Origin: Pristionchus mayeri
Lineage: Eukaryota; Nematoda; Chromadorea; Rhabditida; Neodiplogasteridae
NCBI GenBank assembly: GCA_036245805.1
Contig: BTRK01000002.1
Location: 9,172,689-9,236,688 of the forward strand
Reading direction: 5' to 3'
DNA length: 64,000 nucleotides
Part shown: in pieces, positions 1 through 9,425 of the stretch
Layout of the letters: the number at the start of each line of letters is the position of its first letter
Position numbering within the stretch: the stretch's first letter is position 1
Made by a program: the position numbers and the translations under genes
The notes under the pieces: generated by a model
Told to the model about the DNA's origin: nothing
What the model saw: only the letters and a program-made list of their open reading frames with translations
The model's database searches: none

Positions 1-48
1 AGCCAATGAAGGAAATAACGTGCTACGTCTCGGTAAGCGTCGTCAGCA
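1..48 (+). pseudogene. Possible fragment of an F-box-family last exon
   Basis: The first bases can be read as KEITCYVSVSVV, resembling KKEVLCYVSKSVV in the last exon at 33609-33824. The match is short, cut by the window edge and interrupted in frame. It may be the tail of a further tandem copy or chance similarity. Confidence 0.25.
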
Positions 49-56
49 AAAGAAAA

Positions 57-165
57 AAACAATTCAATGATTAAATGATCAATGATAATGACAATGAATG
101 ACATGCAATGATTCAATGACAATTCAATTCAATGGCAATTCAATGACAATGATAATTCGATCTGC
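57..165. repeat. CAATGA-type simple repeat
   Basis: Irregular runs of AATGA, CAATGA and AATTCAATG fill about 110 bases. This is low-complexity sequence with no coding sign. Confidence 0.7.
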
Positions 166-434
166 TGTCTAGCCCAAAACCACGTGAAGCATAGCATCAG
201 ATTTCTTCATCCGCATGAGAAAAATATAGCATGGTCGGCGATTCAGTGGTAACTGATTTATCGGTGGTAACATATGCTTATATACTACGAGAAAGGAGGG
301 AGCGATATGAGAGAGAAGAGGGGGTGAGATGAAAGGGAGATAGATGATTATAATTATGACTAAGCTATGACAAAGTACGAGTATCCCAATGATCTCTGAT
401 CGAGGATCGGAGACAAGCAATATATCTAGGTTAT

Positions 435-460
435 GACTCATAAGTTATAACTTATGAGTC
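435..460. repeat. 26-bp perfect palindrome
   Basis: GACTCATAAGTTA is followed directly by its reverse complement TAACTTATGAGTC. It stands alone upstream of the F-box-like exon at 606 and its role is unknown. Confidence 0.6.
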
Positions 461-605
461 CCGCTCCGTAAGAATCGACCATTTCGGCCACCCTGCGGAC
501 ATTTTGAGCTAGCAACGGATGCCGCTGGCCATTAATGGTATGGGATTTTGTTATTATACTATTATTTCTAGTGTGTATATGGTTATTATTATTATTATTG
601 TTCAG

Positions 606-803
606 ACCATCTGCAACTCCCGGATTAAGAAGTATATGACATGTCACATCCCGGAAAGTTTTGTCTTTCAATGGATGAGCATGATTGGCAGATCAAGGTT
701 CTATGCATGGGCTACGGAGGTCGAGGATCGTGTAATAGGTTCAAGACTCGATTTTTACAAGATTCATTTGCTTGGAAATTGCGTCTTCGTCCGCACAGGA
801 TGA
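606..803 (+). pseudogene. Last exon of an F-box-like family gene (copy 0)
   Basis: A TTGTTCAG acceptor opens an exon of 65 codons ending in TGA at 801-803. It aligns along its length with the last exons at 14874-15083 and 33609-33824: ICNS near the start, CHIPESFVFQWM in the middle, then EVEDRV and a C-terminal VFVR. In the other copies this exon follows an N-terminal F-box-like domain. I could not find the upstream exons between 1 and 600, so this is either the 3-prime end of a gene starting outside the window or a remnant. A fold-back element begins about 40 bases downstream. Confidence 0.55.
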
Positions 804-2449
804 TGATAATGTCACAACGATACATGAGCATCACAATGTACATATGAGGCGAATCGCGAGAGAATCGACCATTTGAGGGGGGCAGCGGCGGTAGGATTCA
901 AGTTTGCTCGATAAGGCTATAATTTTGGTTATAAGTACTTTGAATGACGCTCTTTAAAACTGCGTCGTCAGAATTTTGATATCTGACGTCATCTTTGAGA
1001 TTCAGAAGGCCAAACTTGGTACTTTTATTATACTTTTCGACAGTCAAATCGGGACCACGTAAATTTTCATAACTTCGTTCAAAATTGAGATAGAACGTCG
1101 TTCTTTTTTCAAAAGAAAGCTACCATACTGCTCTACAATTTTTGTTGACGTCATCATTTCTGCTCTTCATCCTGGTGCGGGGCGGTCGGGAGCACCAAAA
1201 ATTGCGTATCTCTGGAAATCGGAAAAACGTATTGGGTTATCATGCTTAAGTTGTAGTACATATAGATGTCTAACTTATCGCCAAAAATTAGCCAAATCGG
1301 AGTATGAACAAAAAAAGGGGACGCACTTTTGTGCGGCAACCCCAAAAAAATTGCCCTCATTTGTGCTCAGAATCGTTCAAAATCTTTTAAAACAACATTA
1401 CAAATTGTTTCCAATCATGCTATAGCACTTTAATTGGTTATAAATGGTCACCAGACCGAAAAATTGGAAATCGATATTTTGGTACCGATCAACTTGCGGC
1501 AAGGGTCCAAACGCACTATACGGGCTTAAAATGATGTAAATACATCCCTCGAAACCGCTCAGAAGAAATGGGAGCCTGAAAATGTGAAATTTCGACTGAG
1601 GGATCCAAGGGAAGTATATCTGGAGGAAATCGAGATAGAGACCTGAGCTATGGCTCAAAATGTAGAGAATGAAAAGCTAAACATTTCATCCGTTGAAAGT
1701 GAACCTCAATCTTGTCGTTGAAGCGTTCTACAGAGCCTAGAAGTTAGCTGACAACGACGGAAAACGCGCACTGGGAGCGCTAAATAGAGGGGAGGGAGAG
1801 GGAGGTCAGAGGGCGAGAGCGCCAGACGGTTAGAGCACGCGTTCTCGGGGGTATTATCGCATGTTTCTGGCCAACTTCTAGGCTCTGTAGAACGCTTCAA
1901 CGACAAGATAGGGACTCACTTTCAACAGACGAAATGTTTAGCTTTTCATTCTCTACATTTTGAGCCATAGCTCATATCTCTATCTCGATTTTCTCCTGAT
2001 ATACTGTATTGCATCCCTTGGATCCCTCAGTCGAAATTTCACATTTTCAGGCTCCCATTTCTTCTGAGCGGTTTCGAGGGATGTATTTACATCATTTTAA
2101 GCCCATATAGTGCGTTTGGACCCTTGCCGCAAATTGATCGGTACCAAAATATCGATTTCCAATTTTTCGGTCTGGTGACCATTTATGACCAATGAAAGTG
2201 CTATAGCATAATAATTCTTAATAATAATTCTTTATCATGCGACATGATAAGATAATTAGGAGTAAATGTTACAGGCAACTTATAAGCATGATAATACGAT
2301 GTCATATCTAGATGACAAAGGGGATACGATCAATTACAAATGAGAGTGAATTAGAGATACGAGGAGTAATCAATATTATGAATAGTTTTAACTCTGAGCG
2401 AGAACAAATCACTATTTCTAGAGATAACTATATTATTAGGTATACGATT

Positions 2450-5292
2450 CTACAGTGTTACAACTCTATTGGTGAGGAATGAGTGGTAGAGAGTGGATGT
2501 GGAGTGGTGTTTACGTAATTGGAAGAGATTGGGGCGTCTAGGTCTAGGAGGTGCAAGGTAAATAAAGGAGGGACAGCTTATGTCAACATCTGAATGAATC
2601 ACTTTGTATATGAATGCTAAGTCAATAATGGAGCGACGGTATCCTAACGGTTCTAATTGAAAGTAACAAACGGTTAGGATAAGACCTGTCAGCGATGCCA
2701 CATTTTAGGAGTACGAATTTGGTGAATTTACGCTGAACACGTTCGATGCTATTAGATAGATCTCTACTCTGGGGGGACCAAAGTTCAGAGCAATATTCGA
2801 GAATAGGGCGAACGTATGTAATAAATAGACGAGAATAGAGCTGGGGATTTTTGGAGACAAAAGTTCTTAGGATGTAAGAGCAACGAGAGCGGGCCTTTGA
2901 AATCTTACTAGATATGTGTGCACTAAACTCTAGTTTATTGGAATAGGTGACTCCTAGATCAGTAAACTGGGATACGGTTGGAAGAGAGGTGCCATTAAGA
3001 GAAAATGTGGAGGGAGGATGTGATCTTCCTATTAGCATAGTTTCGGTCTTAGTGAGGGATACGGTAAGGCCCCAGTCGGTGGACCACTTAAACAGGATAT
3101 CAAGAGAGGATTGGAGAGAAGCAGGGTCAGAGTAAGCCCAAAGTTTAACATCATCAGCATAGATAATACAGTGAACGTTAGGAGGGAGTAAGGAGGGTAA
3201 GTCACTGATGTACAGGGAAAAGATAAGAGGCCCTAAGACAGAGCCTTGGGGCACTCCTGAGGGGGCAGGGAATGAGGGGGAGGAAGAGGTATTGATTGAG
3301 ACAGATTGTGATCTACCGAGTAAGAACGAACGAATCCATGATAAGATAAATGCCTAGAAGTGAACATTTGTGGATGAGTAAGTCGATCGGGATAGAGTCA
3401 AAGGCACGTGAGAAATCGATAAATGCAACAGAAATGTAGTGGCCATCGTTAAGTGCAGAGTGCCATTGAGAGGAAGAGTTAAGAAGTGCGGAGGTGCACG
3501 ATCTACGCGGGCGGAAACCGTGTTGGTAGGGGGAAATGAGATTGTTATCGGAAAGGTAGTTCCAAAGAGTCTCGCCTACGATTCTTTCCATAACTTTGGA
3601 CGATGAGCAAGTGAGTGAAATGGGTCGATAAGAGGTGGCAGAATTTTTGGGTCCTTTGCGCTTATAGATTGCCTTGACTTTGGCAGTTTTCCAAATGGAG
3701 GGAGAAGTGCCATGGAGTAAGAATCTATTGAACAAGATGGAGAGAGGGATGCAAATATGTTTGGCAGTACGTTTAAGGAAGATGTAGGGGATGTGATCGG
3801 GAGAAGTGGATGAGCGGGGTGGGAGACGAGAGAGAAACTTAGCTACGAGGAGAGGGGAAATGTCGACGTAATCAATAGATGTGGGGGACGAAATAGTGCA
3901 AGAGGGAGGGACAGGCAGAGAGGAGCTATTATACGAAGCAGTGAAATGTCGAGCTAGTTCACACGCCTTAGATATGTCAGAAATACAGAGAGAACCGTCG
4001 GGAGAGACTAGTGTAGGGATAGTATCGGATTGTTCTTTAATACGTGTACTTGCATAAGAGAAGAAAGCTTTGAGGTTGTTTGATTTCAATAGACGGTTTT
4101 CTCTACTCCTAGCGGTGTGCTTAATCGATTGTTTAAGTGAGCGACAGGTCGAGAAATAGTCAGTGAAGGATCGTCTCCTGTACGACTTCCTACATTTACG
4201 TAAAAGGCGAATAGAGCGAGAGGAAAATCGGATACGCTTTCGATTGAAAGATCGAAGTGGCACCAAGCTGTCTATGATTGAATGAACAATGTCAAGGAAA
4301 CTAGAGTAGAGAGAATCGGGATCGGACGAGGAGGATAGTAGAGAGGTCCAGTCGACAGAGTCAATCTGAGAGCAGATCGCACTCAAATCGACTCGACTGT
4401 AATCTCTACGGGGTGGATGCATGGGGGAAGGAAGAGAGATGGGAAGGGAGAAGTGGATAATGGAATGATCTAGAGATGGGAGTGGGGGTAAAACAACACA
4501 ATCAGTAACTAGATGAGCATGTGAGGTAAAGACAAGATCTAGAGTATTCAGATTACGAGTGGGTGATGAGACAAGTTGGCAGAGAGGAAGGGACTGGGAG
4601 AAAGAGAGGAGAGCATGGGAATGAGGACTGGTCGATGAGAGGGAGAGAGAGGACCAATCGACTTCCTTACAGTTAAAGTCACCAACTAGGATAATGGGGG
4701 AGAGATGAGAACAGTTCAGATTATAGATATACTCTAGACACTCGTTAAAGGACTCAATACTACACGACGGACTACGGTAGACACAAATAAAGATTAGGGA
4801 GATGTGAGGAGTAAGGATGACCTGACAAGAAACTAGTTGACAGTAAGCAGAAAAGGATCGGGATGAGATCAAGGAAGAAGGGAGCGTGCTATCTATAAGA
4901 ATGGCGACTCCTCCACCTGGTGTGGAAAGATCTCGATCGGATCTGTATACTACGTATCGGTCAAAGGAAAGCATCGCGTCAGTTAAAGTAAGGGGAGAAG
5001 CCCAGGTTTCAGTTAGGTTCAGGATGGAAAGGTCTGAAGAGAGAGCATACTGTTCTAGAGTGTGGATCTTAGAAAGCACAGAGCGACAATTAATCAACGA
5101 GCATTTAATTGAACGAGAATGATTATTGGAGTCAGAAGAGACAAGGCTGGTTGGGGGAGGGAAAGAGACGCGATGGGGATATGAGTGAGGGATAGGGGAA
5201 GAGGAAGGGAGATGCGAGAGAGTACGCTGGGGTGAAGAGAGCGCAGAGAAAGAGAGGGAAGGATTGGACTGAGAGACCCCTAGAGGAACGAC
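2450..5292 (-). pseudogene. LINE-1 ORF2 (endonuclease-reverse transcriptase), frameshifted
   Basis: Directly after the ORF1 TAG the same frame stays open. There is no ATG before the endonuclease domain. Endonuclease motifs are TETWAS, VGDFN and SLDHS. Reverse transcriptase motifs are YRPISLT, HGFRPRRSC, FSRAFDS, GVPQGSVLGPL and YADDVKL. A frameshift near 3340 separates the palm region, and another near 2655 separates the C-terminal RRSIIDLAFIYK segment, which then ends at 2450. The enzyme would nick the target and prime cDNA synthesis, but this copy cannot make a full protein. Confidence 0.8.
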
Positions 5293-6297
5293 CTAGCTGG
5301 CTTTGAGTGTGTGACCTATGTTGTGAGAGGGGGAAACGACAGTAACGGTAGACGAGGAGGAATCGTCGAGCGAAGGGGGAGGAGAGAGGATGTGGGAGGC
5401 TTTGGGAGCGGGCTCACCAGGCACTCCACCAGACGACGGACGAGCACGTCGACGGGACTGAGAACCAGGGACTGACACAGAGGCACTTCCACGACCACGA
5501 CCACCACGATGACTCGATCTACCACGAGAACGAGAAGAAGCCTGACTTCTATCTGAGAACAGGGGATTGAAAGGGAAGGAGTGGGGAAGGTGGGAGAGAG
5601 ACGAGAAAAGGGACTGTGCACTCTCTCTGGCTGAGGTAGCTCTCTTCTCGATCTCATCCTTCATACCTTGAGGGGGACCCCTGCACTCTCGCAGCTGAAC
5701 GATTTCCAGATTCCTCACCACGAATCTGATCTGACCAGATTCCACATTTTTCTCGTACGCCTATCTCTTCAGCTTTCGCTCGAGAGAGAGCTGGTCCATC
5801 GTGCAGTCCGGGCGTATGTAAGCACGAGTGGATCCAGTGAGACGACCGCATTTAATACGGATCGCCTCAGTCAGGAACAGCGTGCGAGAGGCGGCACTAT
5901 CCAGCTGGATCTTGATTATCCGTGGATGAGCACTATTCTCTCTTCTTACCTGAGGGTGCCGGAAGAAAGATACCTGATCCTGGTCGAGTATCTTGTTCAG
6001 CTGGGGATTGTTGATCTCTCGAAAGATCCTCAGCAGGAGCTTCTTGTCCTTACTTACCGTATCCTCTTCGTTCTCTCCCTCGGGGACGTTCACAAGAACC
6101 GCCCGAGTGGCCTTGCCGTCCAGCGTGTCCTTCTGAGAGAGGACAGAGGCCATGGCAGCCTTGAGATCGAGAGAGGAAGAAGTCGCGGGGGGCGACTTGA
6201 CGAGGTGACCGACAAGGAAACGAACAAGTTCGGTCAGGTTATCGATCGACTTCGGCTGCTGCGTGAACAGCGTGCGCAGTTCGGGATCGATGGCCAT
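5293..6297 (-). pseudogene. LINE-1 ORF1 (nucleic-acid-binding protein), one nonsense codon
   Basis: The frame opens at the ATG at 6297 (MAIDPELRTLF) and runs 334 codons to TAG at 5295-5293, broken by an in-frame TAG at 5763-5761. Alignment with LINE-2 ORF1 around QLSLE places a glutamate at that site, so a single GAG to TAG change explains it. The middle (KATRAVLVNVPE, then FFRHPQVRRE) matches the RRM-like region of LINE ORF1 proteins. The C-terminal tail is rich in Ser, Arg and Gly. ORF1 proteins coat the element RNA. The terminal TAG is in the same frame as ORF2. Confidence 0.7.
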
Positions 6298-7293
6298 CGC
6301 GAGAGAGTGAGACAGAAGGAGAGACAGACAGACGAGACAGACAAGAATAGGAGAGAGAAGAGGGAAGGTGAGAGAGTGTGGGAAGGGAAGAGAGTGCGAG
6401 AGAAAGAGAGAGAGACAAGGGGTCAGGAGAAAGGGAAGGGAGGAGACGAGACGCGTATGCGGGCGCTAAGCCTATCGCTGCCCTATTCCCGGTCGGGATC
6501 CCTCACTTCCTCGCTGATCGCAAGTGCAGCACTGTCGGCGTCTGTGCCTGGGGCAATGACACAGGACCGAACAGTGAGGCCGTCCAAACTCAGAAGAGTA
6601 TGGTAGCCGCGCTAACAGCTTGGAAAAACTCGTAAATAAACAGTCTATAAGAACACACGAGAGACCGAGAGGCCGCGACCTCTCTCGGCCAAAGAAGGAG
6701 TGGAAACAATTTGTAATGTTGTTTTAAAAGATTTTGAACGATTTTGAGCCTAAATGGGGGCCATTGAAGATACGGTAATACTGTTGTCCGGAACAAATTT
6801 TGGGGTCGCTGCACAAAAGTGCGTCCCTTTTTTTTGTTCATACTCCGATTTGGCTAATTTTTGGAGATAAGTTAGACATGTATATGTACTACAACTTGAG
6901 CATGATAACCCAATACGTTTTTCCGATTTCCAGAGATGCGCAATTTTTGGTGCTCCCGACCGCCCCGCACCAGGATGAAGAGCAGGAATGATGACGTCAA
7001 CATAAAATTGTAGATCAGGATGGTAGCTTTCTTTTGAAAAAAGAAAGACTTTCTCAATCTCAATTTTGAACAAAGTTATGGCCATTTACGTGGTACCAAT
7101 TTGACTGTCGAAAAGTAACAGTACCAAGTTTGGCCTTCTGAATCTCGAAGATGACGTGAGATATCAAAATTCAGACGACGCAGTTTTAAAGAGCGTCATT
7201 CAAAGTACTGATATCCAAAATTATAGCCGGATCGAGCAAACTTGAATCCTACTGCCGCGACGTGGTCGATTCTCTCGCGATTCGCCTCATATA

Positions 7294-7696
7294 TATTTCA
7301 CTATTTGAATAAGACGATACTTTCAAAATATAGAGTGGAATACTTTACTAAATAGACCCATCTATGTCTACTGAAACCATACAGTTTGTTATTACAGAAG
7401 CGGGGTTTTTTATTACATTGAGGTTTTTCAGGTATAACTTGCTTCAATCTTATTCGATTTCCACGAAATTTCGTCACGACTTATATTTTACGATCACCAA
7501 TCGAATCATCCTTCCTATGATAGTAAAAAATGTAGTGCAAAAGGTAGATCGAATAAGATTGAAGCAAGTTATGCTTGACACACCCCAATGTGATATAATT
7601 TTGCCCACTATCGCCAAACAAATGTTATAGTATTATGTGTCTCAAAGTCAGCCCTGAGCGAAAATGCATACAATCAATGTGATCTTGACATATCAG
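7294..7696. other. Gap between two fold-back elements with a small hairpin
   Basis: I see no gene here. An inverted repeat of about 25 bases (ATAACTTGCTTCAATCTTAT near 7434 and its complement ending near 7573) encloses about 90 bases and is probably a small non-autonomous element or its remnant. Confidence 0.5.
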
Positions 7697-8549
7697 AACT
7701 CTTCTGAGAGATCGCACGAGGTGATTTACAAAAACTTCAAACTGCTTCATTCGGCAACCCATTATCATTATTGATGCATCTAGGGATAACGAACTGTTGC
7801 TTTAAGTTTCGGAGCGGTAAATTGCAAACAGCCTAAAAGCCGGCTCTCAAAATTTCAAGTTTGACAGGTCATAATTCCTTTCTTTTTTGAGATACGAAGT
7901 CGGCAAAAAAAGCAAACGACCCGCCTTTGAGAGCTGAATAACTTTGAAGCAAAACCGTTTGTGAAGCGTGAATCATATAATATAGATAATTCAAGAAAAA
8001 TGAGATCTATACGGATTCGTAATCTACGTACTTTTTCCCCCCAGGGAATTGTATTGCCATAATTTAGAAAAATTGACATAGCATATTTTTCTGCGTCAAA
8101 ACATGATATTTCATGGTTAAACACATACACAGTCGCGTTAAAAATGCATGCAGATACCGTTTCTAGCCTCCAATCACCTTCATGTTTTGCACGGGAGTCA
8201 TTCTGGAGCATGCAAACGTGAATGTATGCCGAAAAAAAGCAAAAGTGGAAAATTTTTAAAATTTCGATTTTTCGACCATTTTGACAGAAAAAATCGAAAT
8301 TTTGAAAATTTTCCATTTTGGTAATTTTGTCATAGGAACATGTTGATATGCTCCAGAATGACTCCCTTGCAAAACATGAAGGTGATTGTAGTCTGGAAAC
8401 GGGATCTACATTCATTTTGAACGCGACTCTCTTGCCTCGCCGTCGCTGATCTACCTGGTCTTCGCTAGTCGGCACGTGGGAAGCCGACGGAGGTGGTCTA
8501 ATCCCACTCGACCAGGTGGGACACTTTTCAACGCTTTCTCCCCTGCGCG

Positions 8550-9425
8550 ATGTCGGGAACCAGGACCCCTCTCAAGGCCCCTCTCCCTGCTGCCGCCAAA
8601 CCCAATTCGGTGCGAGTCGCCTCCCAGGAAAGCGTGGACGCGCTTTCTTGCAAAGTAGACGCTGTCATGGCCATGCTCTCTGATGTACGCGCCCTTCTCC
8701 AGACCCTCTCTCTCGCCAATCCTCTCCCTGCCCCCACCTCACTCGCCCCCACTCTCGACGTGGCACGCGTTGTGTACGAGTCGTGCTCTCGTGTAATCTC
8801 TGACCGGGCGGAGTACGAGGATAAAGAAACAAGGGCAGTCGTCATTGGACACAAGGAGAACCTGAAGGAGGGAGCAGCTGCCGACGAGAAGCTCATCGCT
8901 GACCTCGTCCAGTACTCGGGCAGTGATGCGGTGAAGAAGGCGTGGGATGAGAAGAAGATTTCTCATCACCGCCATCCTCCTGATCGTCCTCCCGGTACTC
9001 GCCCTCTCAAGATAAGCTGCCCGGACAAGACTACTCGTGATGCCCTCCTCTCTGGAATTCGTGGAAAGCCAGGCCGTCCCTCTCCCTTCAAGGACTCTCT
9101 TGCCTTTATCAGGAAGGACCTGACTCCCACTCAGCTGTCCTTGGAGAAGGAAGCGCGCGCTGAGGCCATGCGACGCAATCTTGAAGCTCGCATGATTGTG
9201 TGCGGAGTGCGCGACTTCACTCTGATCAATTACCGTACCCCTCGCCCGCTCCCTCCCCGTTACGGACTCTCTCGCACTAGTAAGACCTCTTCTGCCGATC
9301 TCCCTTATCCAGGACACTCCGGAACTCCCTCTTCTGCTCCCTCTGCTGCCTCCATTCCCTCGACTCCCGATCCGGCTGCAATCGCGCCTTCCCGCACTGA
9401 CCACGTGACAACGAGGAGAGGATAG
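8550..9425 (+). CDS. LINE-2 ORF1 protein (nucleic-acid-binding)
   Basis: The frame has 291 codons from ATG at 8550 to TAG at 9423-9425. Residues 25-55 form a likely helical segment (VDALSCKVDAVMAMLSDVRAL). Residues about 90-190 match the RRM-like core of LINE ORF1 proteins (KETRAVVIG, then HHRHPP, then LTPTQLSLEKEARAEAM). The tail from residue 230 is rich in Ser, Pro and Ala. The protein should bind element RNA and help assemble the retrotransposition particle. The stop is a lone TAG followed in the same frame by ORF2, so an ORF1-ORF2 fusion would form if the stop were read through. No zinc knuckle is visible. Confidence 0.8.
   Translation: MSGTRTPLKAPLPAAAKPNSVRVASQESVDALSCKVDAVMAMLSDVRALLQTLSLANPLPAPTSLAPTLDVARVVYESCSRVISDRAEYEDKETRAVVIGHKENLKEGAAADEKLIADLVQYSGSDAVKKAWDEKKISHHRHPPDRPPGTRPLKISCPDKTTRDALLSGIRGKPGRPSPFKDSLAFIRKDLTPTQLSLEKEARAEAMRRNLEARMIVCGVRDFTLINYRTPRPLPPRYGLSRTSKTSSADLPYPGHSGTPSSAPSAASIPSTPDPAAIAPSRTDHVTTRRG
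9423..9425 (+). other. Candidate recoded UAG between 8550 and 12356
   Basis: ORF1 stops at TAG (context GGA TAG GAC) and the same frame remains open for 976 further codons. The equivalent codons in LINE-1 (5293-5295, AGC TAG GTC) and LINE-3 (32491-32493, GCT TAG GTG) are also TAG followed by G and also in frame. Confidence 0.5.

Larger units (their letters stand above)
2210..6699 (-). mobile_element. LINE-1: CR1/Jockey-like non-LTR retrotransposon, decayed
   Basis: The element reads on the - strand with its 5-prime end near 6699 and 3-prime end near 2210. It has an ORF1 with a basic Ser/Arg-rich tail, then an ORF2 with apurinic endonuclease and reverse transcriptase. It interrupts the right arm of FB1-a: the arm sequence stops after GCTATAGCAT and resumes at TGGAAACAAT. 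A target duplication is not clear. ORF1 has one nonsense codon and ORF2 at least two frameshifts, so this copy should be dead. The 3-prime end is AT-rich with AATAATT motifs. Confidence 0.85.
842..7293. mobile_element. Fold-back element FB1-a, split by LINE-1
   Basis: The left arm (842-1790) is the inverted complement of 1860-2209 plus 6700-7293. The ends read ATATGAGGC and GCCTCATAT, and the GC-rich centre is near 1810. Removing the LINE at 2210-6699 leaves an almost pure inverted repeat of about 1.96 kb. Its outer 100 bases and its centre resemble FB1-b at 20628-22484, so the two form one family. No transposase frame is visible; the short ORFs inside are palindrome shadows. It was probably mobilised in trans, but the superfamily is not clear. 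Confidence 0.8.
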